NCBI RefSeq assembly: GCF_010015445.1
Contig: NC_053119.1
Span: 29,374,383-29,438,382, forward strand
Source of the DNA: Perca fluviatilis
Taxonomy: Eukaryota > Chordata > Actinopteri > Perciformes > Percidae
Reading direction: 5' to 3'
DNA length: 64,000 nucleotides
Program-made: the position numbers and the translations under genes
Part shown: in pieces, positions 37,201 to 49,400 of the stretch
Position numbering within the stretch: position 1 is the first letter of the stretch
How the letters are laid out: each line of letters opens with the position of its first letter
The notes under the pieces: model-generated
Seen by the model: only the letters and a program-made list of their open reading frames with translations
Told to the model about the DNA's origin: nothing
Database searches by the model: none

Positions 37201-40148
37201 CCCATAAAAGAGTTGTTCCGTGCATAGACTCTATTTCTCTGCTTATACATGGAGCAAATGAAAACAACAAAATCTGTTAAAACCACTAACGGATCTATTT
37301 CGTCTTGTTTCTCTAGCACTGCATCACTGATCCACAACACATGTGGCTTCCGAGGAATAATCCTATGGATCTGTTCATGTCATTATGTATGTTGTTATCA
37401 ATCTGTATTAATAATGAGCTCTTATGTTTGGTACCAGTAGTTGATGTAACTAAGCCATGTATATTTTAGGTTATGCTGAAACTGTTAAAAAGCAAATTAA
37501 ATGTGTAATTTGTTAATTGCATTTAAGTGGTAGTTTGCAATTATTTATTGACTATCACACAAAATTAATCATCTGTCAATCACCTGTCTGTCCCCATACT
37601 GTATCTTTATTTAGGCTTTTCATCTTAAGACAAGCCACTTGTATAAGTACCAAGTAGAACAGTTTGGAATTTCATTAATTTCTGTTGTGATCTTGGGTTC
37701 ACTGCTACGAAACGTTAAGACATTACACAGTATATTAATACAGTAATAACAGGTGCAACATCATGTCAGCGAAACCGACCTCCCTAGCGCACGCTAGAAG
37801 GATCCATAGACAGTAAAAATAATGGAAGAAGCTTCTGTGCCTGAAAAGTGAAGCCAATGTGGAAGTTATTTAAACCTGCATTCTATCTCATTTCCAACAG
37901 GGGGCGACACCACTGGTTGCAAAAAGAAGTTTTTTTTTAGAAGTCTATGGGAGAATGTCCCTTTTACTCAGTAAACATTTTCATAATGAGTTTATGGCCT
38001 CAATTGCTACTTTCAAGTCTTCTTCAATACAGCATGATGTTCATTTTGTAAATTTTGGTCCCTTTTATTTTTAAAGCCGATGGGATTGCATGGGATGCTT
38101 TAGGAGCGTGGCTACCCACCAACCTGTCACTCAGGACAGAGGCTAAGCTATGCTAACCATGGCACTAAAAAATGTAAAAAAAAAAAAGTGTTTACACAAC
38201 TTTTCAAAAACATTTGTTCGTTACACACCGGGGCGTGACGAATAAATGACACGACAACGCAAAATATACACATCAAAACTATTCATACCTTGACTTGAGA
38301 TTGGGTGTGAGCGGACGAGAGAGAGCGATTGGAGCAGAGGAGAGTTAACGTGTACAGTGAAGATATCAAGTACAGTACAGTAGCTAGAGTCTGCAGTTGG
38401 AGCACAAATAAATGCTGTAGCTCCTCAAAACCACTGGAGGTGTACCGTGTCTTGTTTCCCCGGCGGCTGAGCGGAGTGACGGGGGTTAGCTCCGGAGACT
38501 TCAGCCCTGTCTCACAAGTCGAAGCAGGAAAAGCTAACACTATAGCTACTGTAAGCTATTAATTGAGTTTCCTTTTACTCTACTCTTTTTATTGTGAAAG
38601 CTGAGAAAAGAAAGATTGTCTCTGGTAAACGCTGCCTTTGTCAAAGTTGAAAGGAGAAATAAAGTTTGAGGTCTATACATTCTATGGTTCGGACAACAGC
38701 CTTTTTGTTGTTGTATTATGATCCTCATACGTAAACAACACAACATGATTGGTTGATGTCTTTAATCGCGGTGCAAAAGCTCAGAAAAATCGACCTGGTT
38801 TCTAAAAAAAATAAATTACAGTGCGTAATGTTTTGCATTCAACAGCTCGAACATATATATTAGCGGGTGAATTAATAGTACAAATAAAAATGTCCCCAGT
38901 GTGTAAAAGACCTTAAAAGTGAAAAGGTACAGTATGATCAAGTAAGAGGATTTTTGTTGTTCAACCAATTTTACACTTGATTCCTAGTGGCTGATCTTTT
39001 TGAACACCCTGCAGATGACAGAAAAGGAAATTGGCAACTCTTACGTCTTCCTCCTCTGGCACTCTTGATTCCCTGAGAGCTGTTGGGAAAACTCGTGGGG
39101 TAAACGTGACTTGAATGTTTCCAGTGAGTCTTGGAGCAGGCAGGTTTGCTTGTTTTCTCTTGCTCTTCCCTTCACTGTTGCCTCTTTGGTCTAAATGCAA
39201 GAATATGTTCATTAACATACCAAAACCAATTATTGTAAGAGCAAATTTGATCACACAGGGAATTACTTACCCGGTTCGACAGTTCCTCCAACTGAACCTT
39301 CAGTCCACTTCTTCTCTGTCATGGCTCGTTTGTTTTGATTGTCTCTCTGACTTTGGAGTTTGAGTTGGGCTTCTTCCTCTGCTTTTTGTTTCTGTCTCAG
39401 CTGCCATGCTGCCAACTCTGCTGTGGTTTTCTCTCGCTCATTGTCCTTCATTTTCTGGATACTGTCTCTTTCCTCCTTTTCAAGCTGAGATCAAGTTAAA
39501 CATGCTATATATAAGTCCTTCTAGATTTCACAGCAGATTTGCAATGGTCATTTTGGACACTGGGTGATGTGAGATATGAGTAGAGTGTGGTGTATGTTAC
39601 TGCCATACCTTCATCATTATCTCTAGTGCATATTTTTTCTCTGCATGCTGTTTTTCAACCTTGGATCTGGACTCTGAAGAAAGCTTTTCCTGGTATGTCA
39701 ACAGAGCCCTCTCTCTGATCTCCTTCTTTTTTTCTTTATCATCTGAAACACATTCACTGGTAGATTAATTGAATGTAAAAGTATAGGACACTTTTAGCCA
39801 AGTCAAGGGGACATTCAAAACAATTATGTCTTAAAACCAGTGGTCCCTTCTGAGCTGAGAGTTTGCTGATCTCTGTTTAACTATTTAAGAACCGAACCTT
39901 GGGGTTGAAGTTTGAAGTTTTCCCTGAGTTTCCCAAAAGATTAGAAGTTGAGGAGGCAGTGGCAAGCAGCAGTTAGAAGGGAAGGTTTTTCTGCCAGTGA
40001 CATCTCTGTGGTCTACATTGAGGTGGTGATGGCGCAGTGGATATGACACATGCCTTCGGTGTGGGAGATCTGGGTTCGATTCCCACTGCGATACATCAAC
40101 CAATGTGTCCCGGGACACTTCACCCAAAGCTTCTCCAGAGGCGTGTGA

Positions 40149-40217
<69 letters not shown>

Positions 40218-43200
40218 GGCAGTGGGCAAGGAGGGTTGATGAGATTAAGAATGCGGGCCAGCTATGCATCGGTGATGCGATACGTAAACTCAAAACCATT
40301 TTCATCTTTCTTTCTACTAGGACCACGACCACTGCTATGGATTGCCTGCATCTCCCACTGATCTAAAGGCCAGACGCAGTGAAGCGTTGGCTAGGGTGGA
40401 GCGTCTTGCGCGAGAGATGAGAAACGAACGAACGAGAACGAAGGGCAAGGAACACAGTACGTGGTCTTCTGCAGGATCTGAAGGGGAAGAACCTCATAAA
40501 TGAAGAGCTGAAAGAGAGACTTGATTTCTACTCAGGTAAAATAAAAATAAAACTTTTTTATTTATATTTAATACTTATATTTTGCCATCTTCATTAGACT
40601 TCCTACTAATTATTTCAAGGGAACTTACTTATTAGTCGGTGCTAACTGAGTTTCAGATATTCAGATAGACCTCCTGTCAAAACAAAGCCACGAGTACTCC
40701 CCAGAGGGAGTTTGCCATCACTCTCCATCTGCATGGTCCAAAGGCAACTATCTCAGAGAGTCTCTTCTACTTGACCTCCCACATCCACGTACTTTGCAAA
40801 TGTATTCTTAGTGTAATTAGATTGCACCTTAAAAGTAATACAGGTTCAAAAACATTAGATAACAACTTTTCATTTTACAAAGGTGGATGAGTTCTGTGGA
40901 TGCAAAGTCTGGCCTCAACATGATGATGATGATGTTAAGACCTGTTGAAAAGAAAAAAAAGCATTAGACCCAGCTAAATACAGATGTGTGACTCTCATGT
41001 TGGCTTCCATGGCCATCAAAAAGCATGTCCATTACAATCCTCATACCCAGAAAATGTCTGGATTTGTAGATATGGGGGATGGACTGAATGAGACGGATGT
41101 TGCCACTGAGGCTCTTGTTTTTATGGTTGTTGGCATACAAGGCCGCTGGAAGGCTCCAATTATCTTTTATATGACCAAGTCTCTGTCCCACACACAGAAG
41201 GTCCTGGTTGTGCATGCGTTGGAGGAACTGCATCATTATGGCATAAAAGTGGTGTGTATGACAATGGATGGGCACTAATGAGAGGGTCTTTGTGTTAATG
41301 GATGCTTGCCACATGTTCCGTGCCAGCTTCAACATGTATGTTGAAGCTGGCAGGGACTATGTAGCAGGCATACAGTCCGATAACCAGCACCACTGGACAG
41401 ATCAACTGGGAATACATTGTTCATCTGAACGATGTTCAAGCTAAAGATGGACTGCATGCTGCCAATGAGGTAAGTTAAGCATGTTAATTTTGACTCGCAG
41501 AAGATGAAGGTATCCCTGGCTGCTTACACTACATTACCGTCTGCTTTTTTTGTGTTGCAATTTTAAACTCTGATTTATGAGGACTATGGTTAGCTGCTCC
41601 TCAGATCTCTGCAGGTTAAATCGAGACAGCTAGCTGGCCAAGACTATCTGTCCAATCTGAGTTTTCTGTTGCACGACTATAACAACCTTTGAATGTACAC
41701 GTTCCACAAAAACAAGTTCCTTCCCGAGGCTATTTTGCAGCAGCACCGTGGCTCCGCTCTGCGCTTATGTAAGAAATAAAAATAATCAGTCAAGCTGGCT
41801 GTGCTGTATGAGGATACAAATTATAGTTGAATAGTATTGTGTGTTTAGTGTGTTTAGTGGAAGAGCACTGTGACAGCTTAGTCATGCAAAATGAGAAAAG
41901 GATACTGTGCAGAAAGCAGCACTGTATGACAGTGGTCAGAAAGCAACAAGAGTGCAGCAACAAAGTTAATATCAGTTTGATATCAGTTTGACCATGAAAG
42001 TAAGTACTTCTCAATCTGTGACGGACAACAGTGGCGCATTGTTCTTTCTGACCATCAGCATAGCTAAAGTCTGTCTAACAACTGATGAAGAGGGCGTGTG
42101 CCAAAAGACTGGGACCAGTCTGTGCACCAACCAGGGGACGCCAAGTCTAAACCACGGTACTCCTCCAACTTTTAATAAACAAATCAAAATGCTCTTAGAG
42201 ACTGATATATGAATTCATGTATAAGCCACAAGATTCAGTCTGATGAGAGAAGCCTGTGTGCCTGCTCAACTCGGACCCGTGTACATGTTTATGCTCTTAT
42301 GATTTTACTTAAATAAATACTTGTTAAACTTTTAAGTCCTCTCCTGTCTACTTAGTGGATTTTAACACGCACAAAGTGGTGACCCTGACTTGATCCACTG
42401 AGTGGCGCCAGAGGACTTTCCCCTGAATCGAGCAGACAGGACGGACTCCAGTTTTTCCTTCACTCAAAACAGCGCGCTGTCAAAATAAGGTAAGCAGAGA
42501 CCTGTTAATATCTAACTTCTGCACATTGAGCATAACCAAATTTTTGAGTGAAGAAGAACAAGAGTGCTGTTGGTAAATTGAATGAACTCTTAAGAGTATA
42601 AAAGAAAACTAAACAGTAAAATGAAATTGCAAAATAAGAACTGATAACAGAGTGAAAAGAAAGCCTGTAAAAAGCTCTTGGTCCACTGTGATCGGGGAGT
42701 TGGGCAACAAAAATGTAATCTAAATTAGACCTGTAAAAAGCTCTTGGTTCATTGAGACCGGAGAGTTGGGCAAAGCTAAAATCAAAGAGGTAAACCTTCG
42801 AAGGTTCAATGGTCTGACGAGCCCTATAAATTGGCTAATTAAGAGACTCGTAAAAAGCTTTTGATCTACAACTGGTCGGAAAGTTGAGTACATTGGATGA
42901 AATAAAACCGTAAAAAGCTCTTGGTTAGAAAAATCGGAGAGTTAGTTTAATTTGAATTAATTAGAGGAATCGCAGTCGGTTGGTTGGTAGATACTGTAAA
43001 AAGCCAATGGTTGTGAATTCAATGCAATGACAGAAAACGTTTTACATTTTGATACGGAGGCAGATTTTGAAGTATATTGTGAAGAGAATAAAATTACCAG
43101 AGCGCTGTTTGATTTTGAGGTATACTGTGAAGAGGATAAAATTAATAAGGCACAGCTTGAAGTAAAAACAATTACTAGTGAGGGTTCATTGTGTGAAGTG

Positions 43201-43376
43201 TCAGAACAGACAGGGGAGAATACTTTAGGAAAAGAGTGAAACAGTAACAGGTAGTGGTGACGAAGTGAGTTTAGAGCTAGACTCAGATTTTGAGAGCAAC
43301 ATACAGCAGGACAAGAGACAGACTGACATTTCAGAGTCAAATTGACACTTTGAAAAGCTGAGAAAATTGTTTGTTG

Positions 43377-43415
<39 letters not shown>

Positions 43416-46400
43416 GGTTTCTTATATATAGTGTGTTTCGGGTGCTGTTGGGGACTGTATCATAGCATAAAGAAGTGAAAGATTGTGCATACAGTGCTGA
43501 AATGGAAGAACTGAAAGCTTTTCTATTGGTGAAACTGGGGAAGAAAGCACCGGGGGGAGGCAGCAGAAACAATGGGTTGAGACAGGAAAAAAGATACTCT
43601 GTAAGTGGGAAAAGGAAGGACTGTTGGCAGACATAGGGAGAGATGAGGGGAATGTATTGAGAACTTTGAATATCAGAGCAGAGAGTCAGGCACGAGTGGC
43701 AGACAGAATGGAAAGACAAAGGAAATAGGGAGTGGGGACCTGCATGGGGGCGTAAACAAAAGAAAGCTGTAGAGAAAGATGTCACAAGGGGGCTGACTGA
43801 ACTGCTGAGTAAACTGAAAAGGAAAAATGATAAGTTGGCAACATCTGGTGGCACAACTGAAGAAGTACCAGAAAAGACTAATAATAACCCAACCACAGCC
43901 ACTGCCAGCGTGTACCCTTCCCTGCCACAACCAACAGCACCTCCATCCTACGAGGCTGTAACAGTGGTTCAAGCTCCTGTGGTGCCAGTAAAGAGAGGTG
44001 TACTGGAAGTGAATGGAGGAGTTCTGGATCTGGACATCCCACAACATAACGTCCTGGCGAATCTGGTGAAATGCACAGCCAACCTGACTGACACAGTTGA
44101 CAAACTAGAAAATCAAATGCAAAACACCAGAGCAGAAATGAGCCAGCTCAAGGGGGAATCCATGGTGAGGGACACAGTCACCATCAGGCCAAGGACCCCC
44201 AGGACCATCCGCTGAATCACTCCAACTGCCACCATCACAATCAACGCCTCAGCTCCTACCCCAACCTCAGTCCCAGAGCACTCCTAGAGGGGGTCTGCAA
44301 GTGAGACCACCTCTTTTTGATCGATTTGCAAATGAGTATGCCCCCTCAGATAAAGGCTCCCAACACTCTGACTACACCTTCTCCAGCCACACCTCAGCGG
44401 TTAGCTTGAAGGAATCAGGAACTGACGTATCCTCTACTGACGATGAAGATGAACAGCAGCACAGAATTACAAAACTTCACCAAAAGGGGTCCACCACACG
44501 ATGGAGTCATGCAGAAACTGCAGCTGCAAGGTGTGTTTGAAGGAGAAGCGAAGGTCACGGATGAAGCAAGAACAGTATATGACCTTAGAGACAGACCCAA
44601 AAAAGGGGGGGCTGGAGCTTTCCCTATTATGGAACACCCCTCAACCAACTTTGGAGTGTATGTGCCATTTAAACACAGAGATCTGGAGGGGTTACTGGAT
44701 GACCTCCTGCCTATCACCCAGGGAGCTGGACCATGGATACGAAAGTTGGAAGAACTTTGCCAGGGCCAAACCCTGTCCCTAGGAGATATGAGAGCCCTCT
44801 TCACCAGAGCCATGGGTGGTGATGAAGCCAAACGCCTGCTCAAGAGCCTCCACATCTCCAGACATGACCATGATGGAGACAATTTTGGGAACTACAGAGG
44901 AGTTGTCTGGGATGGGCTTCGTGATAAATATCCCACCAAGGCCAACCCAGAAGCCATGACAGGCCTAACCCTGAAACCAGGCGAAGACCCCATTAATTAT
45001 CTTAACAGGGCTAAATCTCTATGGAGGTCAGCTTGGGGAGAGAAGTATGACCGCTCCAAGGCCACCATCCTGCTGTGGAGAGAGCGATGCATAGTTGGTC
45101 TGCCTGAGCCAGTGCAAAAACAACTGAAACTCACCGTTGGCCTAGCTCACCTGCCAGAAGAACAATGGTTGGCCCACATCTCCCACACCGACCTACATCG
45201 CAAACAAACAGCCAAAGATGATGAAGAGATGCAGCAATTGACCAAAAGAGCTCTGAAGCTACAGGTCTCGAAAGCCACTGAAGAAGTTAATGCCAAGAAA
45301 AAGGCTGTTAAACAAATGGCAGTACAATACCCTGCACCTGCAAACCAGATGGGAGCCCTCTCAGACTTGTTGATCGAAGTACATGATGCAGTTCGCCAAG
45401 CAGTAGGAGACGCCATGACTCGATCCTTTGAGTGGAATGTGGGAGAAGTCGAGGACCCCTCCACTGCCGCAGTGTACATTCCTAATCCACGGGGTAGGGT
45501 CTCTTCCAGAGGAGGTCCCCCCAGGAGGGACTCCTCCTGCTACATTTGTGGCAAACCAGGACACTGGGCTTCTCAATGTCACTCACCTCCCAATGGATCC
45601 AGGGGAAGAGGCTATTCAAGAGGAGGAAGAGGAGGAAGAGGACAGTTTGCTCCCAGAGGCGGGTACAGACAACCCACACAGCAACAAACTCCACAGGTGC
45701 CTAACCAAAGCCACCTGCCCACTCAGGCTTGGATGGGAGAACAATACTCGTTGAATGCACCATAAATGGAAGGAAACACTTAATGTTGGTTGACTCTGGG
45801 GCTACATATTCCTGTATCACAACTCAGCTTCCCTTATCATATGACAGCACTGTGGTGGTTGGAGTCTCGGGAATGCCACAGAAACAATTCTATACCACGC
45901 CTGTCCCTGTCACTTGGAGAACTAATTGCACCACCCATCAGTTCTGGGTGAAGAAGAGGGTGTGCATGTCGCCTCCACACCTCCCCCTCTCACTCCAGCC
46001 TGCAGAATTCTCCATATGGCCCCAGCGCCATTGCCACCGGAGGAACCTATCACCACAGTCTATTGGCTCAGACTAGATGGCACTCTCCCACAAACACCTG
46101 CTATACAGTACCAGTATATGCAGTGTAGAAAATGGATCTCTACACTACATCCATACAAAGCACCATTGGATGACCTCCATTGCACTCTCAACTACACAAT
46201 CACTCCAGATGATTGCTACGATGACGATTGGGAGGCAAACATGGCACTCCTCACTCCCACCATCTCCACCACTTCCATGTTCATTGGCAAAGAAGGAGTT
46301 GCAGCTGCAGTTGACCTTACTGAACACATCCAACAGTGGTATCAACTAGGTACTGACTCGGCTCCACATATCACCCTAGCCATAGGATACGCCTATGAAG

Positions 46401-49400
46401 CCAGATCATTGGGACCAATGGTCAAAAGAGCCCTGACATTAACGTGGGAGGAAACCTCGTTGCCACGGATATGGAAGGCTAAAGAATACACAATACAGAC
46501 TCTCCCAAGACCAAACTGAGGGCATCTCTCCTACTATCGCTGGGCTCTTGGACTCTGGAGTTCTAGTCCCCACCTGGAGTGACTGGAACACACCTCTGTT
46601 TCTGTCTCTGTTTTCTGTGACAAAAGGACCTGGAAAAGGATGGAGAATGGTGCAGGACATCAGACCCATCAACCAAGCCACGGTGCCAGATGTTCGGCCT
46701 GTTCCAGACCCATACTTGGCTCTACAGAACATCATTCTCACAGTTTTTTCACTGTCATTGACCTGGCCAATGCCTTCTTCTGCATCCCACTCCACCATGA
46801 CTCTCAACACATATTTTCTTTCACCTTCTGTGGCACCCAATACACCTACACCAGAATGCCCCAAGGCTACAGAGACGCCCCTGGCATTTTCAATGACGGA
46901 CTCGGAGAACACCTAACCCAACTCTCTCTGCCAGAAGACGTCATCCTGCTCCAATATGTGGATGACATTCTCCTTGGTGCACCCTCCACTGAGCTCTGCC
47001 TGCAAGCTACAGGAACCATCCTGTCATTTCTTGCATCCAAAGGTTATAAGGTCAAGAAGGAAAAAGTCCAGTGTTGCAGGAGGAAGGTTGCCTTCCTGGG
47101 AAGAGAAGTCTCTGCCACAGGTCAAACCCTATCCAGCCAACATCGAGAATCCATTCTCCAGCATCCTCGTCCAGAAACAGTACAGGACATGTTGTCTTTC
47201 CTGGGTTTGACGGGATACAGCAGAAACTATATCCCTGATTACACCCTCCTCATCCAACCACTCAGAGACCTAGTGGCTGAAGCTGGAAACCGAAACCTAA
47301 ATGCTCTCCTCCAATGGTCTCCTGAAGCTGAAACTGCCTTCTCCCTCACTAAGGAAGCACTCTCTCAGGCCACCATATTGGCTGCACCTGACTACACCAT
47401 TCCATTTCATCTTGATGTTTCTGTCAAGAACGGACATGTTAATGCCGCTCTTTTCCAGAAAAAAGGGGGAGACAGGTTAGTGCTAACCTACCACAGCTCA
47501 AAATTGGACACTATTGAACAAGGACAAACATCCTGTGCTCAACATCTGGCTGCACTATCGAAAGCTGTCCAAAAAACTACCCACCTGGTCATGCATCACC
47601 CATTGCAGATCCACACGGACCACCGAGTGACCGCATTCCTGCAGAGCAATGCATTCACGTTCAGTACTGAACGAAAACTGAAAATACAGAAGGAGCTGAG
47701 ACAACCCCACATCACTTTTGTAAAATCAGCCATCAATTTGGCAGACAAAATGGGACACGGACAACCCCACAGCTGTGAAGAAGTGGCAGCACAAGAACTG
47801 AAACTCAAACCCAGACCGACCAGAAGCTAACCTCTGCCAGATGCACAACATTGGCTGTACACAGATGGATGCTGCTACAAAGGAGAAAATGGAAATGTGG
47901 CTGCTTATGCGGTGATGGAACAACACGCAGACGGTACAATAAGAACCGGCGGGACTCAGGAATAATACCACAACCTGCATCAGCACAAATGGCTGAAATA
48001 TTGGCACTCACAAAAGCACTGCAGTGGTCAAAAGGGAAAAGGGTCAATATCTACACAGACTCAGCATACGCACATGGAGCGGTGCATATAGATGGACCAC
48101 AATGGCAGAAGAGGAATTTCCTGACCACCAGCAAGACTCCTGTCAAGCACAAGGATCAACTGGTAACCCTACTGGAAGCAGTAAAAGCGCCAGCAGCAGT
48201 GGCAATAATGAAGTGCAAAGGACATGACAAAGCAGACACAAGGGTGGCAAAAGGAAATGAAGCAGCAGAACAAAGAGCCAAAGAAGTTGGAGGGTACACT
48301 CCCAGACAAATGACACTGCAACCAGAGGGAAGACCAACAGAACTAACCACAGAAAACATAAAAGACATCCAAGAAGAGGCCAGACCATATGAACATTCAG
48401 AATGGCAGAGAAAAGGAGCATGCAAGGATAAAGACGGCATTTGGAGGTCACACACTGGACACATAGTGGCTCCGGCAAAGCCAACCATGCACGGCCCCAC
48501 CCGTGAGGGAACCAGAAGAACCCTGACAAACATGAAAGAACTATGGTGGCACCCATGGATGTCAGACATCATCACCAACTGTTTGGAAGAATGTGACACA
48601 TGCAACAAACACAATAACAAGAAACCATTCAAGGCACCAGCAGGAAAATTCCCTGTGCCTACAGCCCCCTTTCAAGACATCACCATAGATTTCACAGATA
48701 TGGGGCCAGAGAACAGAGTAGGGGGAAAAAGGTATCTCCTTGTAATGGTGGAAAGATTCACAAAATGGGTTGAAGCGATACCAAGTAAAGATGAAACAGC
48801 ACAGACAGTTGTAAAATGGCTGAAAAATGAACTAGTACCCAGATATGGCGTACCACGCACAATCAGATCAGACAATGGATCTCATTTTGCTAACAAACAT
48901 CTACAGAAAGTAGAAGAGGCATTAGGGATCATACACAGATATGGGTCAGTTTATCATCCACAATCACAGGGATTAGTGGAGAGGGCCAACCAGACACTGA
49001 AAAGAAAAATCGCTAAAGCGTGTGAAGGTACAAGGTGTGAAGGTACTGACTGGAAGAAAAATGCCAGGCCCACCCAGGGATGGAGGTCATATGCCATCCC
49101 TGGATGTGTGTAAACAAGAATATGATGACTACATGAAGGCATTGACCAGTCTTACTTCAGTTTTATCTGAACAGGTCGCCAGAGCACAGGCCCCGGGAGA
49201 AGAGGAGCCCCGGAGCAGTGTCAAGGTAGGTGACTGGGTGCGAGTGAAAGTCCACAAGAGAAAGTGGACCAGGTGGCTTGGACCGTACGGGCGAGGGGAG
49301 GTCACCTCACACTCTGTCCAAGTAAAAGGCAAGGCAGGAGCTGCTTGGCACCACCTGACACATTGTGCCCCAGCACCTACACCTTCCCGTGATTTGAGGG

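Larger units (their letters stand above)
41768..42373 (+). repeat. 5' LTR
   Basis: 606 bp, TG...CA ends, with a TATAAG element and an AATAAA signal downstream of it, giving a U3-R-U5 order with R starting roughly 42250. Confidence 0.95.

Noticed and set aside
40964..41335. 123-codon minus-strand frame
   Set aside because: It is the antisense shadow of the THAP9-like relic.
43225..43902. 225-codon minus-strand frame in the provirus
   Set aside because: It is the complement of gag 5' sequence and the TA run, with no domain.
45705..45765. Programmed -1 frameshift site between gag and protease
   Set aside because: The frames overlap as expected, but I found no X-XXY-YYZ heptamer, and the area is rich in lesions.
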